From: Marimicrobium sp913061115
GTDB taxonomy: Bacteria > Pseudomonadota > Gammaproteobacteria > Pseudomonadales > Halieaceae
Length of the DNA: 64,000 nucleotides
NCBI RefSeq assembly: GCF_047729875.1
Contig: NZ_CP159826.1
Span: 310,001 to 374,000 of the forward strand
Direction of reading: 5' to 3'
The notes under the pieces are model-generated. The model worked only from the letters and a program-made list of their open reading frames with translations, did not search any database and was not told the DNA's origin. A program made the translations under genes and the position numbers. Shown piece by piece: positions 54,410 through 63,916 of this stretch (positions are counted from its first letter, which is position 1; the number at the start of each line of letters is the position of its first letter).

Positions 54410-55666
54410 ATGGAACAAAATATTTTCGAACTACAGTACGCCCTAGACACATTTTACTTCCTGATCTGCGGTGCACTCGTAATGTGGATGGCAGCAGGGT
54501 TCGCTATGCTGGAGGCAGGCCTGGTCCGCTCCAAGAACACGACAGAGATACTACTGAAGAACATCTCACTGTATGCAGTGGCATGTACCATGTACATGAT
54601 CTGCGGTTACGCGATTATGTACGGAGGTGGTGACTTCTCTCTGTTTTTGAATGACATCGAGTCTAACGGCGTGACGGGTGCAGAAGAGCCAGCCACTTAT
54701 GCGCCCTCTGCTGATTTCTTCTTCCAGGTAGTGTTTGTCGCTACGGCAATGTCTATCGTGTCCGGTGCTGTAGCCGAGCGTATGAAATTGTGGGCATTTC
54801 TTGCCTTCGCGGTTGTTATGACGGCCTTCATCTACCCGATGGAAGGCTCCTGGACCTGGGGTGGACAGTCGGTTTTTGGCATGTACACACTGGGCGATCT
54901 TGGCTTCTCTGACTTTGCTGGGTCTGGCATCGTGCACATGGCCGGCGCGTCCGCAGCTCTCGCTGGTGTGCTTCTGCTGGGAGCACGAAAAGGTAAGTAC
55001 GGCGCAGACGGCTCGATTAAGCCGATCCCCGGCGCCAATATGCCTATGGCAACGTTAGGAACCTTCGTCCTATGGATGGGCTGGTTCGGCTTTAATGGCG
55101 GCTCTGTGCTGGCAACAGCGAGTGTTGACAGTGCCAACGCTGTTGCAGTGGTTTTCATGAACACTAATGCGGCGGCGGCGGGTGGTCTGATCGCGGCCAT
55201 GGTCTTAGCCAAAGTTATGTTTGGCAAGGCGGATCTGACTATGGCGCTTAACGGTGCATTAGCCGGGCTGGTCGCCATTACTGCCGAGCCATCTACCCCC
55301 ACCGCTTTGCAGGCTACATTATTCGGCGGTCTTGGTGGTGTGTTGGTGGTGTTTGCCATTATCACATTGGATAAGCTGAAGATTGATGATCCTGTTGGTG
55401 CCATCTCAGTACACGGCGTGGTCGGTCTGTTGGGGCTGCTACTAGTGCCGTTTACCAACGACGGCTCATCATTTAGCGGCCAGCTTATCGGCGCTGCCAC
55501 TATATTTGTCTGGGTCTTTGGGACGAGCCTGATAGTTTGGGGCATTCTGAAAGCGGTCATGGGTATCCGTGTCAGCGAGCAGGAAGAATACGAGGGTGTA
55601 GATATGTCAGAGTGCGGCATGGAAGCCTACCCTGAATTTGTTGGCGCCAGCGGCAGCGGTCGCTAG
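54410..55666 (+). CDS. amtB: Ammonium transporter AmtB
   Basis: A 418-residue inner-membrane protein with about 11 membrane segments. Visible: the opening LDTFYFLICGALVMWMAAGFAMLEAGLVRSKN, the DFAGSGIVHMAGASAALAGVLLLG block with the pore histidine, and HGVVGLLGLLLVPF with the second pore histidine. The C-terminal tail EYEGVDMSECGMEAYPEF is the conserved GlnK-docking motif. Ends at a strong terminator. Confidence 0.93.
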   Translation: MEQNIFELQYALDTFYFLICGALVMWMAAGFAMLEAGLVRSKNTTEILLKNISLYAVACTMYMICGYAIMYGGGDFSLFLNDIESNGVTGAEEPATYAPSADFFFQVVFVATAMSIVSGAVAERMKLWAFLAFAVVMTAFIYPMEGSWTWGGQSVFGMYTLGDLGFSDFAGSGIVHMAGASAALAGVLLLGARKGKYGADGSIKPIPGANMPMATLGTFVLWMGWFGFNGGSVLATASVDSANAVAVVFMNTNAAAAGGLIAAMVLAKVMFGKADLTMALNGALAGLVAITAEPSTPTALQATLFGGLGGVLVVFAIITLDKLKIDDPVGAISVHGVVGLLGLLLVPFTNDGSSFSGQLIGAATIFVWVFGTSLIVWGILKAVMGIRVSEQEEYEGVDMSECGMEAYPEFVGASGSGR

Positions 55667-55708
55667 CAAGGACAGACTTTGCGGGCGCATTTAACCATGC
55701 GTTTTTTT

Positions 55709-55732
55709 GGGGGCCTTCGGGCCCCTTTTTTT
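55709..55732 (+). terminator. Rho-independent terminator after amtB
   Basis: GGGGCC at 55710-55715, TTCG tetraloop, GGCCCC at 55720-55725, then seven T. Canonical intrinsic terminator for the porin-glnK-amtB operon. Confidence 0.88.
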
Positions 55733-55846
55733 GTTATACCTTAGGAGCCTGCGTTATAATGGTATCGGTTAATGACGTTTCGCGTGCTATTGTTGTGTCA
55801 CTAGAGCGTGTATCTCACGAGAATGAACTTTGAGGAAGACTAAGCA

Positions 55847-56050
55847 ATGTATAAACAAATCATTATCGCCTCCAGTATTGCAGTGCTCACCATGAGTTTA
55901 GCCGCGTGTGGCGGCGGCGGAGCCACCACCCAGGTTGATGCCAGGGGAACTCAGGGACAGCAGTTGATGGATCTTAAGGAAGCTCTTGATAAGGGCGTGA
56001 TAAATCAGAAAGAGTACGATCAAACAAAGAAAAAAATACTGAAGTCCTGA
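55847..56050 (+). CDS. Small SHOCT-domain lipoprotein
   Basis: A 67-residue protein with lipobox SLAAC at about residues 17-21, a Gly-rich linker, and a C-terminal SHOCT-like helix pair QQLMDLKEALDKGVINQKEYDQTKKKIL. SHOCT stretches occur at the ends of many envelope proteins and mediate oligomerisation. GAGGAAG ribosome binding site upstream. Independent small gene after the amtB terminator. Confidence 0.7.
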   Translation: MYKQIIIASSIAVLTMSLAACGGGGATTQVDARGTQGQQLMDLKEALDKGVINQKEYDQTKKKILKS

Positions 56051-56061
56051 ATTCGCACGTT

Positions 56062-56769
56062 TTATCGATGGTCACTGATGTCGAGGATGGCCTTCGGTAA
56101 TTGTCGGAGGTTCTCGATTTCCCTGTCCGCCCTGTCCCCATCTGGCCAGGTTTTCTGTCGAGAATTCACCCATACCGTGTGCATGCCCATGTCGCGGGCA
56201 CCCCGAATATCATGTTCAGGATCATCACCCACGTGAATAATCTGCTCAGCAGCAACGCCCGTTTGTTTTAGTGCGGCTTGGAACATGGCGGGATGAGGCT
56301 TGCTAGCGCCCATGTGTTCGGCCGAAAATGCGAAATCAAAATAGTCGGCGGCATCGGTCTTGTAGATGTCAGCATTACCATTAGTTAAGGCTCCTAGGGT
56401 GTAGCGTTGCGCTAGTCGTTCCAGAACACCCAAGGCTTCCTCGTAAAATACCACCTTATGCCGCGCCACTAAAAACACTTCAAATGCTTGTTGCGCGCCG
56501 ATGTGTGCATCTTCTTTGGAGTAACCCCCGGCAATCTGGAGTTCGTAAAGCATTTGGGTGCGCATTTGGCTGACGTGGTGCAATAGCTCAGGGTGGCGTT
56601 TCCAGACGGATTTTTTAAACTCTAACAGGGACTCCTGGTCGAAAGCGTCCACAGCGCCGGGGCGGTGTTGCAGTAGCCACTGTTGTTGCACTTGCTCCGC
56701 CTTGATGAGAGCAGGTTCTACATCCCATAAGGTATTATCTAGATCAAAGGTGATGACGGAAATTGTCAT
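56062..56769 (-). CDS. HAD-superfamily phosphatase (YigB-like)
   Basis: A 235-residue HAD hydrolase. Motif I is FDLDNTLWD at 8-16, motif II is GALTNGN, and motif III/IV is SKPHPAMFQ ... HVGDDPEHDIRGA. ATG 56769 is one base after the xerC stop. Position after xerC matches yigB (FMN phosphatase in E. coli). Cytoplasmic phosphatase, substrate FMN or similar by analogy. Confidence 0.85.
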   Translation of the reverse strand: MTISVITFDLDNTLWDVEPALIKAEQVQQQWLLQHRPGAVDAFDQESLLEFKKSVWKRHPELLHHVSQMRTQMLYELQIAGGYSKEDAHIGAQQAFEVFLVARHKVVFYEEALGVLERLAQRYTLGALTNGNADIYKTDAADYFDFAFSAEHMGASKPHPAMFQAALKQTGVAAEQIIHVGDDPEHDIRGARDMGMHTVWVNSRQKTWPDGDRADREIENLRQLPKAILDISDHR

Positions 56770-56770
56770 C

Positions 56771-57703
56771 TTAGCTATCTTTGCGACGTTTGGCCCGCGG
56801 GTGCGATGCATCGTACACCTTGGCGAGGTGCTGAAAGTCGAGATGAGTGTAAATCTGTGTGGTCGAGATGTTTGCATGGCCCAGTAGTTCTTGGACGGCT
56901 CGCAGGTCGCCGCTGGATTCCAGCATGTGACTGGCAAACGAGTGGCGCAACATGTGAGGATGTATGTCCTGATGCATGCCGGATTTGCGACCCTGAAGCT
57001 TCAGCCGGGCCTGAATATTGCGCACACTGATGCGGCGGCCGCGATTACTGGTGAAAAGAGCACCAGGGTCGGCTGTCTCTGCAGGGTCTAACGGGCGCAG
57101 TTCCAGCCAGCGCGCAATGGTCTGCAGTGCTGTGGAGCCTACCGGGACGGTTCGCGTTTTTCTACCCTTGCCGGTTACGGTCAACAGTTTGGATTGTGGG
57201 TCTATGTCGTTGACATTCACCGCGGCTAATTCCGCCAGGCGCAGCCCCGAGGAGTAAAACAATTCCGCCATCGCGCTGTCGCGACATGCGACCGCTGTTT
57301 CTGACTCGAAGACCAGATACTTGTCTACCTGATCTGCATCCAGAGTTTTGGGTAGCTTGCGGGGCTTGCGAGGAGCCTGCACGCTGGTCGCGGGATTGCG
57401 CAGTACGCCGTTTTCACGCCCGAGAAAGTTAAAATACGAGCGGGTGGCGGAGAGACTGCGCTGAATGCTGCCACCGGCCAGACCTCGACGGTGTAGCTGG
57501 CTTGCCCATGCACGAATATCGGCCTCTACCAGCTCCTCCATGGCATCCTTATTGTGTGTTTCGCAGTAACGCTGCAGGGATAGCAAGTCGCGCTTGTAGT
57601 TACTGGTGGTATGAGGCGAAAGTCTGCGTACGTCTTGCAGATAAGTGATAAATCGCGCTGCGGACTCGTTTAGTGTAGCGTCCAGCGCGGTGTCTTCGAT
57701 CAC
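56771..57703 (-). CDS. xerC: Tyrosine recombinase XerC
   Basis: A 310-residue tyrosine recombinase from GTG 57703. It resolves chromosome dimers with XerD at dif. N-terminal SAM-like core-binding domain (FITYLQDVRRLSPHT). Catalytic residues: Arg in SSGLRLAELA, Lys in GKGRKTRTVP, H-x-x-R in HMLRHSFASH, His in GHANISTTQ and nucleophile Tyr in IYTHLDF. Conserved operon position between DUF484 and the HAD gene. Confidence 0.93.
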   Translation of the reverse strand: MIEDTALDATLNESAARFITYLQDVRRLSPHTTSNYKRDLLSLQRYCETHNKDAMEELVEADIRAWASQLHRRGLAGGSIQRSLSATRSYFNFLGRENGVLRNPATSVQAPRKPRKLPKTLDADQVDKYLVFESETAVACRDSAMAELFYSSGLRLAELAAVNVNDIDPQSKLLTVTGKGRKTRTVPVGSTALQTIARWLELRPLDPAETADPGALFTSNRGRRISVRNIQARLKLQGRKSGMHQDIHPHMLRHSFASHMLESSGDLRAVQELLGHANISTTQIYTHLDFQHLAKVYDASHPRAKRRKDS

Positions 57704-57710
57704 GATGCGC

Positions 57711-58418
57711 TTAGTGGTTCGTATTGGGTAGGTTGGGAAGCAGCTTCACGATAACGTCCGCGATATGAGCGAGAAAGAGTGTGCCCGTCTTGCTGTTGTA
57801 GCGGTTGGCGTCTGAGCTACCAACTGCGATCAGTCCTAACTGTTCGGTAGATCCCAATGGCATGATGGCGGCCGAACCGACCCCCTTTCCTTCCGGGAAG
57901 AGAAATATGAGTTCCTCCGTCCTCAGCGTGCCGCAGATGGCCTTGTGACCTCGGAAGAGGGAGCCGATCTCTTGTTTCACCCTCTCATGTGATGTGGTTC
58001 GACACCCTTCAGTATTGTCGTTTTTGGCGTACAGGATCATACTAGCGTGTTCTACATTAAAGTCAGCCGCCATCGATGTGATGAAGGTGCTGTAAAGTGC
58101 CTCGACAGAATTGGCATCCAGTAGCTTCAGCACCAGTGTGCGCGTTTTCTCAAATAGAGCATCGTTGTCCTTTGCATTCGCGGAAAGAGCTTTAAGTCGT
58201 TGGCGTAGTTCCGTGCTGCGTTCGCGCATAACACTGACCTGCTTCTCCACTAGCGATACGGCGCTACCTGATGCATGTGAAACATGCAGAAAGTCCAGCA
58301 TATCGGGATAGCGCTGCAGAAAATCATCATGGTTTTTAAGGTATTCACGCACAATCTCGTCATTGATTTCGCTGTCTGCGCTTTGCACGTCTGTATTCTG
58401 TTCTTTGCTGACTGCCAT
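57711..58418 (-). CDS. DUF484 family protein
   Basis: A 235-residue cytoplasmic protein. An N-terminal helical part (VREYLKNHDDFLQRYPDMLDFLHV) is followed by a GAF-like domain (IGSLFRGHKAICGTLRTEEL, AAIMPLGSTEQLGLIAVGSSD). The gene occupies the yigA position between dapF and xerC. Function unknown; GAF-like fold suggests ligand sensing. Confidence 0.85.
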   Translation of the reverse strand: MAVSKEQNTDVQSADSEINDEIVREYLKNHDDFLQRYPDMLDFLHVSHASGSAVSLVEKQVSVMRERSTELRQRLKALSANAKDNDALFEKTRTLVLKLLDANSVEALYSTFITSMAADFNVEHASMILYAKNDNTEGCRTTSHERVKQEIGSLFRGHKAICGTLRTEELIFLFPEGKGVGSAAIMPLGSTEQLGLIAVGSSDANRYNSKTGTLFLAHIADVIVKLLPNLPNTNH

Positions 58419-58461
58419 GATTGTTACCTCTCCTACCTTGGATGGCCCCGCTGACGAGGAC

Positions 58462-59292
58462 TCAAATTTTTATGGTTCCGTCGAACACCACCGCAGTGGG
58501 CCCTGTCATTATCACCGACTGGCCTTCTCCCGCCCACGATACCGAAAGCTTACCCCCCGGCAACGCTACTGTCACGGAATCACTCAGCCAGCCGCGTGAA
58601 ATACCGTAAACAACAGCGGCACAGGCGCCCGTCCCACAGGCCAGAGTTTCGCCAACGCTCCGCTCATAGACGCGCAGCTTAATTTCCTTTTTCGAAACGA
58701 TTTGCATGAAACCGACGTTAACGTGTTGTGGAAAGTCAGAATGTGACTCGATAAGCGGCCCGAGACGCTCGATCTCGCTCCCGCTGGTGCTCTCAACCCG
58801 CAATATAGCATGCGGATTTCCCATCGACACTGAGCCAATTTCCAACTCTGTACTGTCTACCAGAAGGGGATAACTCTGCTGTCTGGCAGCCACCGCGAGG
58901 GGAATCTTTTCGGGTTCGAACTCCGGCGCACCCATATCGACTTCAACTTCATGGTTGCGGAGTACGCGCAGTTCAATAATACCTGCCGCCGTTTCCACGC
59001 TGATAGTCCGCTTGCGGGTCAGGTTCTTTTCGCGGACGAAGATGGCGAAACAACGAGCGCCATTACCGCACTGCTGCACCTCGTTGCCGTCGGCATTGTA
59101 GATGCGGTAATGAAAATCCACCTTTGGATTGTGCGGCGCTTCTACTACCAGTACCTGATCGCACCCCACGCCAAAATGTCGGTCCGCTAGCCTGCGCACG
59201 TCTTGCGGGCGGAGCTTGTAATCCTGGCTGATCAGGTCAATAACGACAAAGTCGTTGCCCGCGCCGTGCATTTTGGTGAAGTGTAACTGCAT
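58462..59292 (-). CDS. dapF: Diaminopimelate epimerase
   Basis: A 276-residue enzyme interconverting LL- and meso-diaminopimelate for lysine and peptidoglycan. Begins FTKMHGAGNDFVVID. The two catalytic cysteines lie in QQCGNGARCF (near 75) and GTGACAA (near 218). No cofactor. Between lysA and DUF484 in the conserved operon. Confidence 0.95.
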   Translation of the reverse strand: MQLHFTKMHGAGNDFVVIDLISQDYKLRPQDVRRLADRHFGVGCDQVLVVEAPHNPKVDFHYRIYNADGNEVQQCGNGARCFAIFVREKNLTRKRTISVETAAGIIELRVLRNHEVEVDMGAPEFEPEKIPLAVAARQQSYPLLVDSTELEIGSVSMGNPHAILRVESTSGSEIERLGPLIESHSDFPQHVNVGFMQIVSKKEIKLRVYERSVGETLACGTGACAAVVYGISRGWLSDSVTVALPGGKLSVSWAGEGQSVIMTGPTAVVFDGTIKI

Positions 59293-59310
59293 ACTAAGCT
59301 CGTGGTCTGA

Positions 59311-60576
59311 TTAGTCAGAGGCGTTTTGGTCGGGTAACACGATTTCGCCACGGATAAGATCCGCCAGCGTTTCTCGGGGTCGCACCAGATGTGTGTGATC
59401 AACGTCTACCATGATTTCTGGAGCGCGACCACGACTGTTGTAATTGGAACTCATGGTAAAACCATAGGCACCCGCGCCAAACATCGCCAGAAGATCACCC
59501 TGAGCCAGTGTCAGCTCTCTTCCTTTTCCAAGGAAATCACCGGTTTCACACACGGGGCCTACCACATCCCATTGCGCACATTGTCCCTCTGCATTTTTCT
59601 CCACGCGCTGGATGTCCATCCATGCCTCATAAAGTGCCGGGCGAAGCATATCGTTCATCGCCGTATCAACCAGCGCAAAGTGATGGTCAGGCGTAGATTT
59701 AAGATACTCCACCTGCATGACCAGCACGCCTGCGTTGGCGGCAATAGAGCGTCCGGGCTCAAACATTAACTGTACATTGCGGTCGCCCAGCACCTGCCTA
59801 ATCGCAGCGATGTACTGCCCGATGGAGGGCGGCTCTTCGTCGCGGTAATGTACGCCCAGTCCGCCGCCCAGATCCAGATGGCGAATGACGATGCCCAGCC
59901 CCGCTAACGTATCGACTAGCTCCAGTAGGCGGTGCAGAGCGTCGATAAACGGACTGACTTCGGTCAGTTGTGAGCCTATGTGGCAATCCAGCCCAACGAT
60001 CTGCACGTTATCCAATTGTGCGGCGTGCTGGTATACCCGCAGCGCCTCATCGATCGTCAGCCCGAACTTATTTTCACGCAGGCCGGTAGAGATATAGGGA
60101 TGCGTTTTTGCATCCACATCCGGGTTCACTCTGATGGATATGGGAGCGATCTGACCACGCTGACCGGCGACGTTGTTAAGCACTTCCAGTTCTGCTGCTG
60201 ATTCAAGGTTGAAGCAGTGAATGCCCAGTTCCAGCGCCCTCGCCATCTCTTCAGGCTTTTTGCTGACACCAGAAAATACGACTTTGGATGGATCGCCGCC
60301 AGCGGCGACTACCCGTTCCAGTTCACCACCCGAGACGATATCGAACCCTGCGCCTAGTTTAGCCAGTATACTAAGTACCGCTAGATTGGAGTTGGCCTTT
60401 ACTGCGTAGCAAATCAGGTGCTTGGCACCTTCAAGCGCTTGTCGGTATTCCATGAAGGCATCTTCCAGAGCCGATCGGGAATAAATATAGCAAGGCGTAC
60501 CGTGGGCGGCAGCGATCGCTCTGACGGCAACATTTTCCGCGTACAAGCTGCCCTCACGATAAGTAAAATAGTTCAT
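59311..60576 (-). CDS. lysA: Diaminopimelate decarboxylase
   Basis: A 421-residue fold-type-III PLP enzyme converting meso-diaminopimelate to lysine. PLP lysine in CYAVKANSNLAVL near 61. GLDCHIGSQ is the family histidine block, EPGRSIAANAG binds PLP phosphate, and VGPVCETGDFLGKGR carries the substrate cysteine. Follows lptM by 14 bases; first biosynthetic gene of the operon with dapF. Confidence 0.95.
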   Translation of the reverse strand: MNYFTYREGSLYAENVAVRAIAAAHGTPCYIYSRSALEDAFMEYRQALEGAKHLICYAVKANSNLAVLSILAKLGAGFDIVSGGELERVVAAGGDPSKVVFSGVSKKPEEMARALELGIHCFNLESAAELEVLNNVAGQRGQIAPISIRVNPDVDAKTHPYISTGLRENKFGLTIDEALRVYQHAAQLDNVQIVGLDCHIGSQLTEVSPFIDALHRLLELVDTLAGLGIVIRHLDLGGGLGVHYRDEEPPSIGQYIAAIRQVLGDRNVQLMFEPGRSIAANAGVLVMQVEYLKSTPDHHFALVDTAMNDMLRPALYEAWMDIQRVEKNAEGQCAQWDVVGPVCETGDFLGKGRELTLAQGDLLAMFGAGAYGFTMSSNYNSRGRAPEIMVDVDHTHLVRPRETLADLIRGEIVLPDQNASD

Positions 60577-60590
60577 TGGTTAGCCTCGGC

Positions 60591-60746
60591 TCAGGACGCT
60601 TTGTTCTTCTGCTCGGCGCCGTCTACAGGTGCGGCGGGTGGGCGTGGGGCTTCCTCGGACGGCATATATAGCGCCCCTGTCTGCCCACACCCGCCGAGGA
60701 CGCCAATGGTGAGTGCAATTAGCATGAAGATATGGGAATAAGGCAT
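60591..60746 (-). CDS. lptM: LPS-assembly lipoprotein LptM
   Basis: Fifty-one residues from ATG 60746 (GGAGCAG upstream). Signal peptide and lipobox LGGC, then CGQTGALYMP, the conserved start of mature LptM/YifL (E. coli CGLKGPLYFP), and a Pro-rich tail. LptM stabilises the LptD-LptE translocon. Its place before lysA is the conserved gammaproteobacterial one, so it is not part of the island at the left. Confidence 0.88.
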   Translation of the reverse strand: MPYSHIFMLIALTIGVLGGCGQTGALYMPSEEAPRPPAAPVDGAEQKNKAS

Positions 60747-60773
60747 ACGCTGCTCCAGTTTATAATGGGGCAA

Positions 60774-60803
60774 ATTATACCGCCTGCTGGTAAGCGGCGC
60801 GAA
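60774..60803 (-). promoter_or_regulatory. Promoter of the lptM-lysA-dapF operon
   Basis: On the minus strand, a perfect TATAAT (60779-60774) lies 18 bases after TTCGCG (3 of 6). The start would be about 60767, 21 bases before the lptM ATG. Confidence 0.5.
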
Positions 60804-61235
60804 CAGCCCTTACCATTGAATTGTGCACACTCTGGCGGAACACGCCCTGTTGACTCGCATGATAAAGGAGGCAATGCCTATTTGTTTATCGTTGAACGAT
60901 TGCGCACAGCGACCATGCCTTGAGGTTTTTTTATTGGCACATGGCGCTCGGTGGGTGTCTCTAGTTCTGGCATGGCGACCTTTTGCCGCGCTTTGGCAGG
61001 CCTTGCCAAAGTGACCTCCTCACACCAGTGGTGGTTTGGAGCAAGGACGCCTTGGTAGCGGGTGAGATTGATTCTGGGCGCTGTGCCGGTATCAATTCAC
61101 CCTCTAAAGGTGTTGTGTAAAAGCGCTGACAGTTAGCTAACGCTGAGGATGGCGGGGCGGTTGCTGTAAACTGGCACTAGGTCCGATCGCAAGAAGCGCC
61201 GGCGCCTAGGTCCAAATCGTCTCTTCCTGTACTGT
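60804..61235. other. Intergenic region between lptM promoter and methyltransferase
   Basis: No convincing gene. Short open frames of about 60 codons lack ribosome binding sites and family signal. cyaY, which is often divergent from lptM, is not here. Confidence 0.3.
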
Positions 61236-62096
61236 CTATGCGGCAGTTTTTCTGCCGACGATATAAAATAGAAAATCCTTGGTGTTAAGTGAAGTGTCCT
61301 TGTCGAATAATCTAAACGTTTTTAGTACTCTGCTGACAATATTTTTTAAAAATTTGTGCCTGCGTAATACGATTTCGAATGAGAGGCCTATAGGGTATAT
61401 TCTTTTCCCCCACTGTTTGTCTACTATCGTTAATCCCATACTCTCGAGATAATTTTCGAGAGATTTTTCTGAAAAGTAAAAAAGATGTGCTATCGATAGA
61501 TGCTGTCCTTTAGTCCCAAATAATTTCGAGTGTACAGTGAAAATGTTGGGAACTTCAATGACTATTACGCCGTGTTCAGCTAACACGTGGTCTTTGATCG
61601 TATTAATAAATTCAGTCGGTCTGGGAACGTGCTCCAGAACATTGAACAGTGCGACGACATCACATTTATTTTGAAAATCTATATTTTTAAGATCTATTTC
61701 CTCGTGAACAGTTAGGCCTAGATGTTCTCTGCCATAAGTCACTGCATCTTTGTTTAGCTCAGCTCCAGAAGAATCAAACCCTGACTTTCGTGCTTCATCT
61801 AAAAACAGTCCTCCGCTACAGCCCACCTCGAAAATTTTACCCTCAGATTTAAATTTTTTGATTTGATCCAGTCGCCATTGTGCTGTTTTTCGACGACCGT
61901 TTTCGTTTTTCAAGTAATTCACAACATACTTTTTATGGTCAGCGTAGTTCATTTCTATCTGTGGATTTGAAAAAGTAACCTGGCAGCTTTTGCAGGTTAC
62001 GATATTAGAATGATCTTTAATTCTTTTGTAGAGCATGACGAAGTCACTCGCGCCACATAATGCACAAGATTCAAGTGTGGTTTCTCTGCTGCCCAT
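61236..62096 (-). CDS. Class I SAM-dependent methyltransferase with zinc-ribbon N-terminus
   Basis: A 286-residue protein from ATG 62096 (AGGAG upstream). Two C-x-x-C pairs (SCALCGAS at 10-17 and TCKSCQ at 33-38) form a zinc-ribbon-like head. SAM motif I is IFEVGCSGGLFLDEA near 90, and FNVLEHVPRPTEF is the post-II motif. This arrangement is common in sugar or surface-polysaccharide methyltransferases. The gene is markedly AT-richer than its neighbours (K, I, N and F codons ending in A/T), suggesting acquisition. Acceptor unknown. Confidence 0.8.
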   Translation of the reverse strand: MGSRETTLESCALCGASDFVMLYKRIKDHSNIVTCKSCQVTFSNPQIEMNYADHKKYVVNYLKNENGRRKTAQWRLDQIKKFKSEGKIFEVGCSGGLFLDEARKSGFDSSGAELNKDAVTYGREHLGLTVHEEIDLKNIDFQNKCDVVALFNVLEHVPRPTEFINTIKDHVLAEHGVIVIEVPNIFTVHSKLFGTKGQHLSIAHLFYFSEKSLENYLESMGLTIVDKQWGKRIYPIGLSFEIVLRRHKFLKNIVSRVLKTFRLFDKDTSLNTKDFLFYIVGRKTAA

Positions 62097-62770
62097 TTTT
62101 CGCTCCTGTCATAGCCCTATTATTTTATCAGCGTATAGAGAATTAAAGGAAGAATATTTTTTTAGTAATGAAGCCAGGCTGCAATAAACTAACGGCAGAA
62201 AACATTCAGGCCTGCTTGCATTAGCGCGGAATTTTAACCAAAATTTATAGCTGTCGTCCCATAATCTATCTGACCGTATCACTGGAAAATTTAAATATCA
62301 ATATAATTTATGCTGCGGGGGATCGATTAAAGCAGCGCGGATTTCGGTCGCCGAAGCTGTAACTAAATTTGCGTAACTGCCTAACATTAACCCAAACGCT
62401 TGATGAGGATGGGCAGGTTGTGGACAAGAAAGAGGCACAGGCAATCACCTAATCGCGGCCTCTGACTGCGGTTTATCCTATCGTTTACCTGCACTGGATT
62501 TTCGTACCAACCGTATCAGATAGGAAGGACTTTGAGCTCAAAAGGCCACGTGCAGGCACCCAGTCTTCCGTCAAGCATAGGAAATATGAACGGGGTGTGT
62601 TGACTAGGTCATCGACTCGTTCCTGAGCCGGCCCTGACAGCTTCGCGAAGATGTTATCTACTGTCCCGACATCGTACTCGCATCATTGAGGAAGTCATTC
62701 ATGTTCGTTCATTGTTGAATGCGCGAGGCAAGCGCGGTGACGATGCAAGAGGCCTCGCTTTCGCGCCTAT
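62097..62770. other. 674-base region without recognisable genes
   Basis: Stop codons are frequent in all frames and no family motif was read. Composition shifts from AT-rich near 62100-62330 to GC-richer after 62450. It may be the worn junction between two acquired segments; no direct or inverted terminal repeats were identified. Confidence 0.3.
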
Positions 62771-63568
62771 TTAATGGTGCGTCACGTAGTCGTGCGGATC
62801 TTCGCCGCGGACCAGGCGGTAGTCGTCACGAGGGCAGTACTTGTCGAGCGTATGCTTGTGGCCACCCCAGATGTCCTCGCAGCGAGCGTTGGCGAAGTGG
62901 ATAGCAATGGCCCGACGTAGCCCTTCCGTCTTGTTGAAGCCTGAGCCGTGGATGATATTCGAGTGAAAGAACACCGTATCACCAGCCTCCATCTCGATGT
63001 GGACCCGGGCGCTCGTGTCCACGCCCTTCACGCCGAGGAAGAGGTGATTCTTGTGCTCCCAATCCGGATAGTCGTGGTCGTGTGTTTCGCCCTTGTGACT
63101 CCCCGGGATCATCACGAGGCAACCGTTTTCACGAGTGATGGGCTCGAGAGCTGACCAGACTCCGACGATGGAATCCGCGGGGCGGAAGGGAAAGTAGATG
63201 AGATCCTGATGCAGCGGGTGCCGCCCATCAACGTGGGGCGGCTTATTGAGATACATGCTGTTCATGGAAATGAGGTCGGGCCCAATCAATTGTTCCACTT
63301 GGTTCAGCAGGGGCGCGAAGGCCGAGTACTTGCGCAGCACCGGATCGGCCTGAACAAAGTTCATCTTGCTGATGCCGTGAGCCTTGGTCTTCGGCGTGAC
63401 CAGGCCCTTTGCCACCTCGACATTTCTGACCACCTGCATGTTCTCGGCAGGTTCGCAGACGCCGTCCGCTACGTCGGCAAAGCGCTGATTCAGCTCAGCA
63501 ATCAGGTCCGCCGGCAATAGGCCGCGGCGAACGACATAACCGTTTTCAAAATACTCGTCTCTCATCAT
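62771..63568 (-). CDS. Phytanoyl-CoA dioxygenase (PhyH)-family protein
   Basis: A 265-residue PhyH-fold 2OG/Fe(II) enzyme. Iron ligands: H-Q-D in LHQDLIYFPF near 117-119 and the distal His in IIHGSGFN near 201. The 2OG arginine is in GLRRAIAIHF. The opening YFENGYVVRRGLLPADLI is typical. Substrate may be a lipid, ectoine-like or alkaloid molecule. Codons are GC-rich compared with the neighbouring methyltransferase. Confidence 0.82.
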   Translation of the reverse strand: MMRDEYFENGYVVRRGLLPADLIAELNQRFADVADGVCEPAENMQVVRNVEVAKGLVTPKTKAHGISKMNFVQADPVLRKYSAFAPLLNQVEQLIGPDLISMNSMYLNKPPHVDGRHPLHQDLIYFPFRPADSIVGVWSALEPITRENGCLVMIPGSHKGETHDHDYPDWEHKNHLFLGVKGVDTSARVHIEMEAGDTVFFHSNIIHGSGFNKTEGLRRAIAIHFANARCEDIWGGHKHTLDKYCPRDDYRLVRGEDPHDYVTHH

Positions 63569-63916
63569 TCCTCGCGATTTATTTGAGGCCTATACGATGA
63601 GTATAGGGCAAAAAACCCACTGTTGTGAGTAGAGTTTCTGGCTGATTTTGCTAATTGAACATTAGAGCTTCGTAAAAAGCTTACCCATTGTCCTAACTAT
63701 GTGCAGTTACCCGTAAGGAGACCATTCGTATCTGTTTATTCCTGAAGGAGCGCCCGCAACAGTCCGTCCCATGCGGTTGTTTAGCGTCCTTGCTGATTGT
63801 GCGTTGTAGTTTTAGATTTGCTTGAAGCCCATAGGGGCAATGTCGCTGGCGATGAAGGATAGTGGCTTGGTATAAAAGGCGATTGCGTGTTATTTGATGT
63901 AGGTTATAAATGGAAG
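63569..63916. other. Intergenic region upstream of the right-edge frame
   Basis: No gene recognised. The first part is the leader of the PhyH gene on the minus strand; no clear promoter hexamers were identified. Confidence 0.3.

Noticed and set aside
54832..55620. Long open frame on the minus strand opposite amtB (about 262 codons)
   Set aside because: Amino-acid composition is Pro/Ala/Thr-rich antisense of a membrane protein; no ribosome binding site; amtB on the other strand is full length and conserved.
60823..61014. Possible small gene (63 codons) divergent from lptM, at the cyaY position
   Set aside because: Sequence does not resemble frataxin CyaY and no ribosome binding site precedes the start.
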